In this document: in pieces, positions 1 through 5,766 of the stretch
Position numbering within the stretch: the stretch's first letter is position 1
How the letters are laid out: the number at the start of each line of letters is the position of its first letter
Source of the DNA: an uncultured Schwartzia sp.
GTDB taxonomy: Bacteria; Bacillota; Negativicutes; Selenomonadales; Selenomonadaceae
Assembly: GCA_905373705.1 (NCBI GenBank)
Contig: CAJPUA010000072.1
Coordinates: forward strand, 1-5,766
Reading direction: 5' to 3'
DNA length: 5,766 nt
Translations under genes and position numbers: made by a program
The notes under the pieces: generated by a model
What the model was told of the DNA's origin: nothing
What the model saw: the letters and a program-made list of their open reading frames with translations, nothing else
The model's database searches: none

Positions 1-552
1 GAACACCACGAGGACGAGTACGACGAGCATATCTGGCTGTCGTTGAAAAATGCCGCCATCCTCTGCGACGCCATTGAGAACGCGCTGGAACGCGCCGATG
101 CCGCGCATGCCGAAGCGTATCGCAAGAACGCCGCGGCATATAAGGAAAAACTTGCCGCCCTCGACACGGAATATCAGACGGTGCTCGCCGCCGCGCCGGG
201 CAAAACGGTACTTTTCGGCGACCGCTTCCCCTTCCGTTATCTCGTTGACGATTACGGCCTCACGTATTACGCCGCTTTTTCCGGCTGCTCGGCGGAGACA
301 GAAGCGAGCTTCAAGACCATCGCCTTCCTCGCCGGAAAAGCCGACGAGTTAAATCTCCCCGCCGTTTTGACCATCGAGGGACGGACGCACAAGATCGCGG
401 AAACGATCGTTCAAAATTCTTCGGTCCCAAGCCGTAAAATCCTGACCCTCGATTCCCTGCAATCGACGACAGGGGCGGAAGCCGCTCAAGGCAAGACGTA
501 CATCGACGTCATGAAGAATAACCTCGACATCTTAAACCAGTCGCTGCAATAA
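1..552 (+). CDS. znuA: Zinc ABC transporter substrate-binding protein, C-terminal part (5' end outside window)
   Basis: Extracytoplasmic receptor that captures Zn2+ and delivers it to the ZnuBC transporter (cluster A-I/TroA-like family, also called AdcA in Gram-positives). The frame is open from base 1, so the gene starts left of the window; a TTG at 43 is not a credible start because conserved sequence lies before it. The first codons encode an acidic/His stretch (EHHEDEYDEHIW, bases 1-36), which fits the metal-capture loop followed by the conserved D/E-H-x-W element. The core then shows GDRFPFRYLVDDYGL (about 217-261), a Cys-Ser-Ala-Glu segment (about 286-297) and TIEG (about 370-381), all typical of the C-terminal lobe. 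In classical ZnuA the first of these starts with a His ligand (H-x-A-F-x-Y); here an Asp occupies the slot, a variant I recall from Firmicute homologs. About 183 codons are present, roughly the C-terminal 60% of the usual protein. It is followed by znuC after 10 nt. Confidence 0.93.
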   Translation, partial: EHHEDEYDEHIWLSLKNAAILCDAIENALERADAAHAEAYRKNAAAYKEKLAALDTEYQTVLAAAPGKTVLFGDRFPFRYLVDDYGLTYYAAFSGCSAETEASFKTIAFLAGKADELNLPAVLTIEGRTHKIAETIVQNSSVPSRKILTLDSLQSTTGAEAAQGKTYIDVMKNNLDILNQSLQ

Positions 553-555
553 GGA
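551..555 (+). promoter_or_regulatory. Ribosome binding site of znuC
   Basis: AAGGA overlaps the znuA stop codon (TAA, 550-552) and stands 7 nt before the ATG at 563. This fixes the znuC start and implies translation directly after znuA termination. Confidence 0.75.
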
Positions 556-562
556 CAGCAAC

Positions 563-1267
563 ATGGCGCAAATTATTTGTCACCGGTTGACTCTCGGCTA
601 CGGTCGGGAAACAGTCGTCAGCAATCTCGATTTTTCCGTCTCCGCCGGAGAATATCTCTGCATCGTCGGCGAAAACGGCGCGGGAAAATCGACGCTGATG
701 AAAACGATTTTAGGGCTTTCTTCGCCGCTCTCCGGCCATGTCGAATTTTCTGACGGTCTCCAGCGGCGTGAGATCGGCTATCTTTCCCAACAGACTGTCG
801 TGCAGAAAGGATTTCCCGCCTCCGTGCGGGAAATCGTTCTCTCCGGCTGCCAAGGGCGCATGGGACTTCGCCCCTTTTATACGCGATCGGAAAAAGCGCT
901 GGCGGAAGAAAATATGGAGCGGCTCGGCATTACCGCTCTGGCCAAACGCTGCTACCGCGACCTCTCGGGCGGTCAGCAGCAACGGGTCCTCCTCGCGCGA
1001 GCGTTGGGAGCGACGCGAAAGCTTCTGCTCCTCGACGAGCCAATCGCGGGACTTGATCCCCAGACGGCGGCGGACATGTACCGGATTCTCGCGGAGCTTC
1101 ATCAGACGGGCGTCACCATTCTCATGATCACCCACGACGTCCTGGCGGCGCTCTCCTATGCCACGCACGTTCTCCATCTAGGGAACAACGTGTTTTGGGG
1201 CACGCAGGAAGAATACCGACGAAGCCATGTTTATGAAAAAACCGCAGCAGAAGGGGGGTGCGGCTGA
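563..1267 (+). CDS. znuC: Zinc ABC transporter ATP-binding protein
   Basis: Cytoplasmic ATPase that powers the ZnuB permease. The 234-residue protein is a complete ABC domain: Walker A GENGAGKST at residues 36-44, Q-loop around Gln76 (GYLSQQ), ABC signature LSGGQQQR at 134-141, Walker B LLLLDEP at 154-160, D-loop AGLD at 162-165 and H-loop THD with His191. Length and the short C-terminal tail match the metal-type (ZnuC/MntB/TroB) ATPases. Assignment to zinc rather than manganese rests mainly on the neighbouring receptor with its His-rich loop. The start is ATG at 563 with a good RBS. The stop TGA (1265-1267) shares its A with the ATG of znuB, so the two are probably translationally coupled. 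No odd residues in the catalytic motifs. Confidence 0.95.
   Translation: MAQIICHRLTLGYGRETVVSNLDFSVSAGEYLCIVGENGAGKSTLMKTILGLSSPLSGHVEFSDGLQRREIGYLSQQTVVQKGFPASVREIVLSGCQGRMGLRPFYTRSEKALAEENMERLGITALAKRCYRDLSGGQQQRVLLARALGATRKLLLLDEPIAGLDPQTAADMYRILAELHQTGVTILMITHDVLAALSYATHVLHLGNNVFWGTQEEYRRSHVYEKTAAEGGCG
1251..1258 (+). promoter_or_regulatory. Ribosome binding site that decides the znuB start
   Basis: AAGGGGGG lies inside the end of znuC, 8 nt before the ATG at 1267. An in-frame GTG at 1258 overlaps this element and has no RBS of its own at proper spacing, so the ATG at 1267 is preferred as the start of znuB. Confidence 0.7.
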
Positions 1268-2118
1268 TGGAAGCGCTGTGGGGAAAGTTCCTTCTCTATA
1301 TGCAGTATCCCTTCGTTATTTATGCGCTCATCGTCAGCGTTCTCATCGCGCTTTGCTCTTCACTCCTCGGCGTCCCGCTGGTTCTCCGGCGTTTCTCTCT
1401 CATCGGCGACGGCTTGGCGCATGTAGCGTTCGGCGCGATGGCGATCGCCAGCGTGCTGAAAATGACAAACAAAATGATCCTCGTCCTCCCCCTCACCATG
1501 GTGTTCGCCATTTTACTCCTGCGCCCGGGACACGAGGCGAAAATTAAGGGCGACGCCGCGATCGCCATGATCTCCGTCGGCTCGTTGGCCTTCGGGTATC
1601 TTATTATCAACCTGTTCGCGAAATCGGCCAATCTCTCCGCCGACGTCTGTACGACGCTTTTCGGCTCTACCTCGATTTTGACCCTGACCCCCGCGGAAGT
1701 GCGGCTCTCTATGTATCTATCGCTGGCCATGCTGCTGGTATTCGTCTTTTTCTACCACAAAATCTTCGCTGTCACCTTCGACGAGGGCTTTGCCCGCGCC
1801 ACGGGGACGAACGCGGCGCTCTACAATCTCCTCATCGCGGCGATCATCGCCGTCATTATCGTGCTGTCGATGAACCTCGTCGGCTCGCTCCTGATTTCAG
1901 CGTTTGTGATTTTCCCCGCGCTCTCAGCTATGCAAGTCTTTCACACCTTCCGCTCCGTAACGATCGCTGCGGCGGTCATCTCCGTCCTGGCCGCGCTCTT
2001 TGGTCTTCTCGTTTCAATCTTAGCGGGAACGCCCGTCGGATCGACCATCGTCGCTATGGACGCGCTGGCATTTCTCGCCTGTTGGAGCTTAAATCGCCTA
2101 CATGGAGGAAGCTGGTAA
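1267..2118 (+). CDS. znuB: Zinc ABC transporter permease
   Basis: Integral membrane subunit of the zinc importer (ABC-3 family, like ZnuB, AdcB, MntC/TroC), forming the translocation channel that docks ZnuA outside and ZnuC inside. The 283-residue protein is mostly hydrophobic with about eight membrane segments. Recognisable family elements are the LRRFSLIGDGLAHVAFG block (residues 40-56), the GDAAIAMISVGSLAFGY block in the middle, and NLVGSLLISAFVIFPALSA in the C-terminal third, which resembles the conserved coupling region of these permeases. The start ATG overlaps the znuC stop (TGATG). An upstream in-frame GTG at 1258 would add three residues but would cover the RBS. The stop TAA (2116-2118) shares its last A with the ATG of the next gene, tying that gene to the transporter operon. 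Confidence 0.94.
   Translation: MEALWGKFLLYMQYPFVIYALIVSVLIALCSSLLGVPLVLRRFSLIGDGLAHVAFGAMAIASVLKMTNKMILVLPLTMVFAILLLRPGHEAKIKGDAAIAMISVGSLAFGYLIINLFAKSANLSADVCTTLFGSTSILTLTPAEVRLSMYLSLAMLLVFVFFYHKIFAVTFDEGFARATGTNAALYNLLIAAIIAVIIVLSMNLVGSLLISAFVIFPALSAMQVFHTFRSVTIAAAVISVLAALFGLLVSILAGTPVGSTIVAMDALAFLACWSLNRLHGGSW
2104..2111 (+). promoter_or_regulatory. Ribosome binding site of the first small exported protein gene
   Basis: GGAGGAAG within the last codons of znuB, 6 nt before the ATG at 2118. It shows that the true start is 2118 and not the in-frame TTG at 2082, and it makes the signal peptide begin at Met-Asn-Val-Arg-Lys. Confidence 0.8.
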
Positions 2119-2585
2119 TGAACGTACGTAAAATTTTAGGTCTCGCCCTTTGTCTTTGCCTGCTTGGCAGTCTGTCCGGTAAAACGAAGGCGGAAAGCGC
2201 CGCCGCGCCGGATATCGACCTCACGGCGATGAGCGGCACGATGGTCTATTCCATCGTCTACGATATGGTCTGGAACCCGGGGAATTACGTAGGTAAAACC
2301 ATCAAAATGTCCGGCATTTACGCCCGGTACACGTCCGACGACACGGGAACGCTGCATCACGCCTGCGTGGTGCAGGACGCCACCGCCTGCTGCGCGCAGG
2401 GCATCGACTTTGAACTCGCCGACGGCGCGGCGTATCCGGAGCCGAATACGGAAATTACCGTCATTGGAACGCTCGATACCTATCGAAACGAAAACATTCA
2501 GCTTGCCCCGGGAATTGATCCGGCACAATACGGGATCGTACTCGACATCTGTATCCTGCGGAACGCAGAATTGACGGATTGGTGA
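2118..2585 (+). CDS. Exported protein with Cys-Cys motif, first of two tandem paralogs; function unknown
   Basis: 155-residue protein of unknown function. Residues 1-25 form a signal peptide: charged start (N-V-R-K), hydrophobic core rich in Leu/Cys (7-19), and a likely signal peptidase I site after TKA at 25; I see no good lipobox. The mature part begins with DIDLTAM (32-38) and MVY (42-44), then a probable small beta-barrel with YVGKTIKMSGIY (57-68), His81, Cys83, Asp87, Cys91-Cys92 and EITVIGTL (112-119). The G-K-x-hydrophobic-x-G strand, the CC motif and the closing x-I-x-G-T-L strand recall, from memory, the C-terminal DUF1980 domain of YcgQ/TIGR03943 proteins, which looks OB-fold-like. 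His81, Cys83 and Cys91/92 could bind a metal such as zinc; a disulfide is the alternative. TAATG coupling to znuB places it in the zinc operon, so a role in extracytoplasmic zinc handling is inferred, not shown. Confidence 0.85.
   Translation: MNVRKILGLALCLCLLGSLSGKTKAESAAAPDIDLTAMSGTMVYSIVYDMVWNPGNYVGKTIKMSGIYARYTSDDTGTLHHACVVQDATACCAQGIDFELADGAAYPEPNTEITVIGTLDTYRNENIQLAPGIDPAQYGIVLDICILRNAELTDW
2214..2232 (+). repeat. 19-nt direct repeat, copy 1 (encodes the conserved start of the mature paralog)
   Basis: ATCGACCTCACGGCGATGA is identical at 2214-2232 and 2705-2723, 491 nt apart. It encodes Ile-Asp-Leu-Thr-Ala-Met in both paralogs. It is a relic of gene duplication kept by protein conservation, not a mobile element. 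Confidence 0.8.
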
Positions 2586-2604
2586 CTTACCGGCAAAGAA
2601 TTTC

Positions 2605-2610
2605 AGGTGA
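2605..2610 (+). promoter_or_regulatory. Ribosome binding site of the second small exported protein gene
   Basis: AGGTGA, 4 nt before the ATG at 2615, in the 29-nt gap after the preceding stop. It supports starting at 2615, where a normal signal peptide follows, and not at the in-frame TTG at 2579 inside the previous gene. Confidence 0.65.
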
Positions 2611-2614
2611 AAGC

Positions 2615-3028
2615 ATGAAGCAAACGAAACGCCTTTTCCTTGGCTGTCTGGCGTCGCTTCTTGTCCTCCTCAGCGTATCGCGCGCCGAGGGCGGCGACGT
2701 CGACATCGACCTCACGGCGATGAACAGCACAATGGTCTACGCTACGGTCTTTAATATCGTAAACAACCCTCTTCAATACGCAGGGCAGACGATGAAACTT
2801 ACCGGCGAATATACCGTCTATCCGACGGATGACCCGGCCGGCACGATTCACGCCTGTCTTGTCCGCGATGCGGCGGGCTGCTGCGCCAGCGGGCTGGAAT
2901 TTCGCCTCGCCGCTTCGCAGGAATACCCGCCGGAAGGCAGCGAAATCACCCTTATCGGCACATTGGCTTTAGATCCAAGCGAGAAACAGCCCATTCCCCT
3001 TTTAGAGAACGCGTCGTTTATCCACTAA
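2615..3028 (+). CDS. Exported protein with Cys-Cys motif, second of two tandem paralogs; function unknown
   Basis: 137-residue paralog of the preceding protein, about 46 of 88 residues identical without gaps by hand alignment (its residues 30-117). A signal peptide covers residues 1-24 (K-Q-T-K-R, hydrophobic core, cleavage likely after SRA at 24). Cys11 sits in an LFLGC context resembling a lipobox, but so near the N-terminus that lipidation seems unlikely. It keeps DIDLTAM (30-36), MVY (40-42), YAGQTMKLTG (55-64), His79, Cys81, Asp85, Cys89-Cys90 and EITLIGTL (110-117). After that strand it diverges and is shorter: it lacks about 15 residues and the extra Cys145 of its neighbour, though a short LENA segment near the end may match the neighbour's LRNA. 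It is the last gene before a strong terminator, so it most likely belongs to the zinc transcript. Function unknown; metal binding outside the cytoplasm is inferred from residues and context. Confidence 0.84.
   Translation: MKQTKRLFLGCLASLLVLLSVSRAEGGDVDIDLTAMNSTMVYATVFNIVNNPLQYAGQTMKLTGEYTVYPTDDPAGTIHACLVRDAAGCCASGLEFRLAASQEYPPEGSEITLIGTLALDPSEKQPIPLLENASFIH
2705..2723 (+). repeat. 19-nt direct repeat, copy 2
   Basis: Second exact copy of the sequence at 2214-2232, in the same reading phase of the second paralog. Flanking codons are partly conserved too, with differences mostly as expected for diverged duplicates. Confidence 0.8.
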
Positions 3029-3055
3029 AAACCATCTTTCTATTTTAAATTTCCT

Positions 3056-3097
3056 GGCTTTTTCCCATCGTTTACGAGGGAGCAAGCCTATTTTTTT
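3056..3097 (+). terminator. Rho-independent terminator of the zinc operon
   Basis: An imperfect hairpin: GGCTT (3056-3060) pairs with AAGCC (3084-3088), TTCCC (3062-3066) with GGGAG (3078-3082, one G-U), and TCG (3068-3070) with CGA (3075-3077) around a TTTA loop. One mismatch and one bulged A interrupt it. TA and seven Ts (3091-3097) follow on the + strand. It stands 27 nt after the stop of the last + strand gene. Read from the - strand the same stem is followed only by AGGAAATTT, so it would be weaker for the convergent operon. Confidence 0.85.
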
Positions 3098-3105
3098 ACC
3101 AAAAT

Positions 3106-3717
3106 TCAAGCCTGTTCGTCGCCTTTATTCCTGATGCCCAGCTTGCGTTTCCAGTAGCTTGAATAAATAGCGGCCAGAGGATTGTGTCCGAGGAGGCGAT
3201 CCTTCACGACGAGGGTCGTCACCGGTCCGGCGCAGCTCGCATTGAAAATCGTATCGTGACCCACGCAAAGCCCGCAGGAAATAAACAGCTCCACGCCCTT
3301 CTCCGCCAGAAAACGCGCTTGCGCTTTCGGATTGCACATGGCTTCGTGCGGACGCTCCGGCTTTATTTGCTTTAGCCCGAAGTCCTTTTTCGGAATACTG
3401 CAATTCTTACAGCAGACGCTAAAAAAGGTAAACCCCGCGTTGCGGTAATAACAGGCGATATCGCGCGCTTCCTTATTCAACCCGATGCAAAAGGCCATGC
3501 CGAGCTTTTTATACCCCATATAGCGGGCAAACTCCGCCGTTTCTTCCAATCGCGTGATATTGCTGTAAAACGTTCCCTCGACATAGGCCGCCGCCTCCAT
3601 GATTTTCTGCTCTTCCGGCGTGTAAAGCGCCTTTATCGCCTCGCGATCCGCCCCGGTGCAGTTCGCCCCTTTCGCGTAACAGGCATGGGAGGGACATTCC
3701 GCGCAACTGCATTTCAT
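3106..3717 (-). CDS. DUF1847 family cysteine-rich, probable metal-binding protein
   Basis: 203-residue cytoplasmic protein with no signal peptide or membrane segment. I recognise it as the DUF1847 family (conserved, uncharacterised, annotated as metal binding). It has 14 cysteines. An N-terminal cluster CSCAEC with Cys13 and Cys20 looks like a zinc or iron-sulfur site. A central CCKNC (102-106) follows the segment GFTFFSV, and later come Cys128, SCGLCVGHD (147-155) and Cys162. The middle (YKKLGMAFCIGLNKEA, 69-84) has the look of an alpha/beta core strand-helix. ATG at 3717 is chosen because AGGAG (3727-3731) lies 9 nt upstream; a GTG at 3723 would leave only 3 nt. It begins 21 nt after the sbcC stop on the same strand, so it is probably cotranscribed with sbcC, and it converges on the zinc operon. 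Biochemical function is unknown. Confidence 0.85.
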   Translation of the reverse strand: MKCSCAECPSHACYAKGANCTGADREAIKALYTPEEQKIMEAAAYVEGTFYSNITRLEETAEFARYMGYKKLGMAFCIGLNKEARDIACYYRNAGFTFFSVCCKNCSIPKKDFGLKQIKPERPHEAMCNPKAQARFLAEKGVELFISCGLCVGHDTIFNASCAGPVTTLVVKDRLLGHNPLAAIYSSYWKRKLGIRNKGDEQA

Positions 3718-3726
3718 GATCACCGT

Positions 3727-3731
3727 CTCCT
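3727..3731 (-). promoter_or_regulatory. Ribosome binding site of the DUF1847 gene
   Basis: AGGAG on the - strand, 9 nt before the ATG at 3717 and only 3 nt before an in-frame GTG at 3723. The spacing favours the ATG. It lies in the short gap after the sbcC stop (3739-3741). Confidence 0.7.
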
Positions 3732-3738
3732 CGCACCC

Positions 3739-5766
3739 TCATATATCCGTTTCAACACGCACCCGGCTGCCGTGACGGCTCTTTTCCACAATGAGCTGCC
3801 GGGGAAGCGCCTGCTTTAGCTCCTCTCGATGGCTGATAATACCGATGAGCTTACCGTTCGCCGTAAGACCCTGCAAAAGCTCGACGGCGCCCTGGAGCGC
3901 CTCGGGATCGAGGGTGCCAAAGCCTTCGTCGATAAAGAGCGTTTCGATGGCGACGCCGCCTGCGTTCTCCGTCACCGTATCGGAGAGGCCCAGCGCCAGG
4001 GCCAGTGAAGCCAGGAAACTCTCCCCGCCGGAAAGCGTCTTGACGGAGCGGCGCCGCCCCGTGTAGCGATCCAAGACATCAAGGGAAAGGCCATGCTTCA
4101 TGCGCTTATCGTCATCCGCCTGCGCTTCATGCGGCGCGAGGGAAAATCGGCCGCCGGTCATATCGCCCAGCCGAACGTCTGCCGCCTCGACAATCCGCGC
4201 AAAGCCTGCCGACTGCACGTACTCCTCCAGCGTTGTCCGCCTTCCCGCAGCTTTGCCGCCGACTCGCTCAGAAACGCTTTGCAGAAGCGCCGCGCGATCC
4301 GCCGTGCCTGATTTTCAGTATCTGCCCCACGAAGCCTGTCCGCCAGCGTTTGATTTTGCTCGTACCGGTTATATACGGCGTTATGCGCCTTCCGTGTTTC
4401 CTCCAGTGCCCGGCGACGCTCCTCAAGCTTTGATGTCAGCGCCTTTATATCGAAATTCGGCGCTTCCTTCGTCTGTCGTTCCAGCACATTGAGCTGGCTT
4501 TTTGTCGCCGTGACTTCCTGATCATACTGCTCGATCTCCTGCTGTAAGGCCGTAATCGACGCTTCATTCGTATAACAAGCGGTAAACGCCGCCTCGACGA
4601 ATCCCTGTTCTTCCAGCGCCGTGCGGAACAGTTCACCGCTTTTCGCAGCGCTTTCCCTCGCCGTCACCGCCTGTTCCGCCGCCTGTTCGAGTTTTGCCTG
4701 CGCTTCGACTCTCCGGTTTTCCGCCGCCTGCCGCTCCTTTTCCGTCCGCTCAATAGCGGCACGCCATTCGCCGGCTTCTCGTTCCTTCGCTTCGCACGCC
4801 TCACGCGCCTTTTCCAGCGTCGCGTAAGGAAGCTCCGGCAAAGCGGCCAGAGCCGCCTCGGCGGCCGCTTCGGCCTTGCCGTTAAGGATGACGGCCTGCG
4901 CCGCTTCCTGTGCTTTTCCTTCGATCTCCTTTTGCTGCTCCTTATCTTTTTTTAAACGGCTTTCTCCCTCTTTAAGCGCCGCCCATTCCTTTTCTTGCCG
5001 CGCCGCTTCCTGCTGCACCGCTTTTTCAGCCTCTTTTAGGCGCTCCCGCACCGTTTCCATAAGGAGAAAAAGCTCCTCCAGCGACGCATTCTCCTTCGCG
5101 GCGCCGTGATACTCCGCCAAAACGACGTCGCCCTGCTCCCCCAGTTTTTCCAAAAACGAACCAATATCGCGCCGCAATTTTTCCGCCAGCGTCTCGCAGG
5201 TACTCCGGGACTCGGCGGCGGCGCTGACGGCGCTGTCCTTTTCTTGCCGGGCCGCTTCCAGTTTTTTTTGCCAAACCTCTCCCTCGGCCTCGCTTACACT
5301 GTCCGCCGGTAGCGCGGCCGGGTGCGGATGGGTGAGCGCGCCGCAGACCGGGCAGGGCTTTCCCGTTTCGAGCTTCGCCGCCAGAAGACCGGCACGGCTG
5401 TCTTCCAGCCGCCGCTCTATCGCTTCGCATTCCGCTCGCACCGCATCAAACTTCCCTTGCACCGCCGTGCAGACGCTTCCTTTTTTCTTCCAATCGTCGA
5501 TTGCTGAGCGGCAAGCGGGGATATCCTCCGTCGTGAACCGTCGGGCCTTCTGATGATTCTCCGCCAGCCGCTCCTTTCTTGATCGCGTTTCGGCGCGCTG
5601 CTCACTGAGCGCCGTCTTTCCCGCCTGCTTTGCTTCTTCTGCCGCGATCGCCGCCTTCACTGCGCTCAGCGTCTTTTCCCGCGCCCGCTGTTCTTCCTCA
5701 AGCGCCGCGGCGCGTTCTTTGGCCTGCCGCAGCTCCGTCTGCTGCCGCGCCCGCTCGGCATAGAGC
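3739..5766 (-). pseudogene. sbcC: Exonuclease SbcCD ATPase subunit SbcC, frameshifted; 5' end outside window
   Basis: SbcC, the bacterial Rad50 homolog, pairs with the nuclease SbcD to cleave DNA hairpins and blocked ends. The frame is open from the right edge (GTG at 5660 is not the start). Reading leftward: Glu/Ala/Lys/Arg-rich coiled coil, the zinc hook CPVCG (Cys codons at 5352-5354 and 5343-5345) that dimerises two SbcC arms, the returning coiled coil (about 5340 to 4320), then the C-terminal ATPase lobe with TLEEYVQSAGFARI (near 4195-4240), signature LSGGES (4018-4035), Walker B and D-loop LFIDEGFGTLD (3907-3939) and H-loop ISH (3829-3837). The coiled-coil frame runs on to 4158 as nonsense. 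The ATPase lobe is in the -1 frame, open only from 4314. A single lost base near 4312-4315 accounts for this. The N-terminal Walker A lobe and any sbcD gene lie beyond 5766. As read, the product would lack its ATPase C-lobe and be inactive, unless the shift is a sequencing error. Confidence 0.88.
4312..4315 (-). other. Probable frameshift site in sbcC (A-run, one base lost)
   Basis: On the - strand the run is AAAA in the context ACT-GAA-AAT. Adding one A gives T-E-K-S-G-T-A-D-R and then the plausible SbcC segment LLQSVSERVGGKAAGRRTT, leading straight into LEEYVQ. A TGA in the downstream frame (4315-4317) means the shift must fall at or after this run; the protein resemblance puts it before about 4285. 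I see no slippery heptamer in the upstream frame that would suggest programmed -1 frameshifting. Confidence 0.6.

Noticed and set aside
710..1177. Long open frame on the - strand inside znuC (155 codons)
   Set aside because: Lies wholly antisense to a complete ABC ATPase with all motifs; composition looks like a GC-driven shadow frame and there is no recognisable domain.
1320..1730. Open frame on the - strand inside znuB (136 codons)
   Set aside because: Antisense to a well-conserved permease; no RBS or family resemblance.
2136..2528. Open frame on the - strand across the first small exported protein
   Set aside because: The + strand frame has an RBS, a signal peptide and a conserved paralog; the antisense frame has none of these.
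3029..3105. Promoter or Zur operator between the convergent operons
   Set aside because: Both neighbours end here, so no promoter is needed; the AT-rich sequence is explained by the terminator and its T-run.
4158..4218. Two separate genes (coiled-coil protein and small ATPase) overlapping in place of one sbcC
   Set aside because: The C-terminal piece has no RBS-supported start, its conserved sequence (TLEEYV) extends upstream of the apparent start, and the two pieces together match SbcC order; a frameshift is simpler.
4876..5109. Ser/Phe/Cys/Arg-rich open frame on the + strand opposite sbcC
   Set aside because: This composition is the usual complement of a Glu/Ala/Lys-rich coiled-coil gene; not a real protein.
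1..5766. CRISPR array, tRNA, rRNA, insertion sequence or attachment site
   Set aside because: No spaced repeats, no cloverleaf-like or rRNA-like sequence, no transposase frame or inverted terminal repeats were seen; the window is filled by the listed genes.

Overview
The window is a piece of a bacterial chromosome, GC-rich overall, with compact operons, Shine-Dalgarno starts and overlapping stop/start codons. The protein flavour (a ZnuA of the 'GDRFPF' type, a DUF1847 metal-binding protein, an E-rich and A-rich SbcC) points to an anaerobic Firmicute. A moderately GC-rich Negativicute (Selenomonas/Megasphaera-like) is my best guess, but this is an impression from protein style and not a demonstrated placement.

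Left part, + strand (1-3028): the end of a high-affinity zinc uptake operon. In order it holds the 3' end of a zinc-binding lipoprotein/periplasmic receptor gene (znuA/adcA type), the ATPase gene (znuC) and the membrane permease gene (znuB). These are followed without a break by two small genes for exported proteins that are clear tandem paralogs of each other (about 52% identical over 88 ungapped residues by hand count). Both carry an invariant His-x-Cys...Asp...Cys-Cys arrangement. Spacing is tight throughout (10 nt gap, TGATG overlap, TAATG overlap, 29 nt gap), so all five genes are very likely one transcript. It is closed by a strong hairpin plus T-run terminator at 3056-3097. The operon promoter, and any Zur operator, lies left of the window.

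Right part, - strand (5766-3106): the 3' two thirds of sbcC (exonuclease SbcCD ATPase subunit, with the CPVC zinc hook), followed 21 nt later by a small cysteine-rich DUF1847 protein. The sbcC reading frame is broken: the coiled-coil half and the C-terminal ATPase half are in different frames. The simplest explanation is loss of one A from an A-run at 4312-4315, either a real mutation or a sequencing/assembly error. The two operons converge on the terminator region.

The most interesting item is the duplicated exported Cys-Cys protein pair at the end of the zinc operon. By context and residue pattern they are candidates for extracytoplasmic zinc (or other metal) handling proteins. I recognise them only as an uncharacterised conserved type with a resemblance to the DUF1980/YcgQ C-terminal domain.
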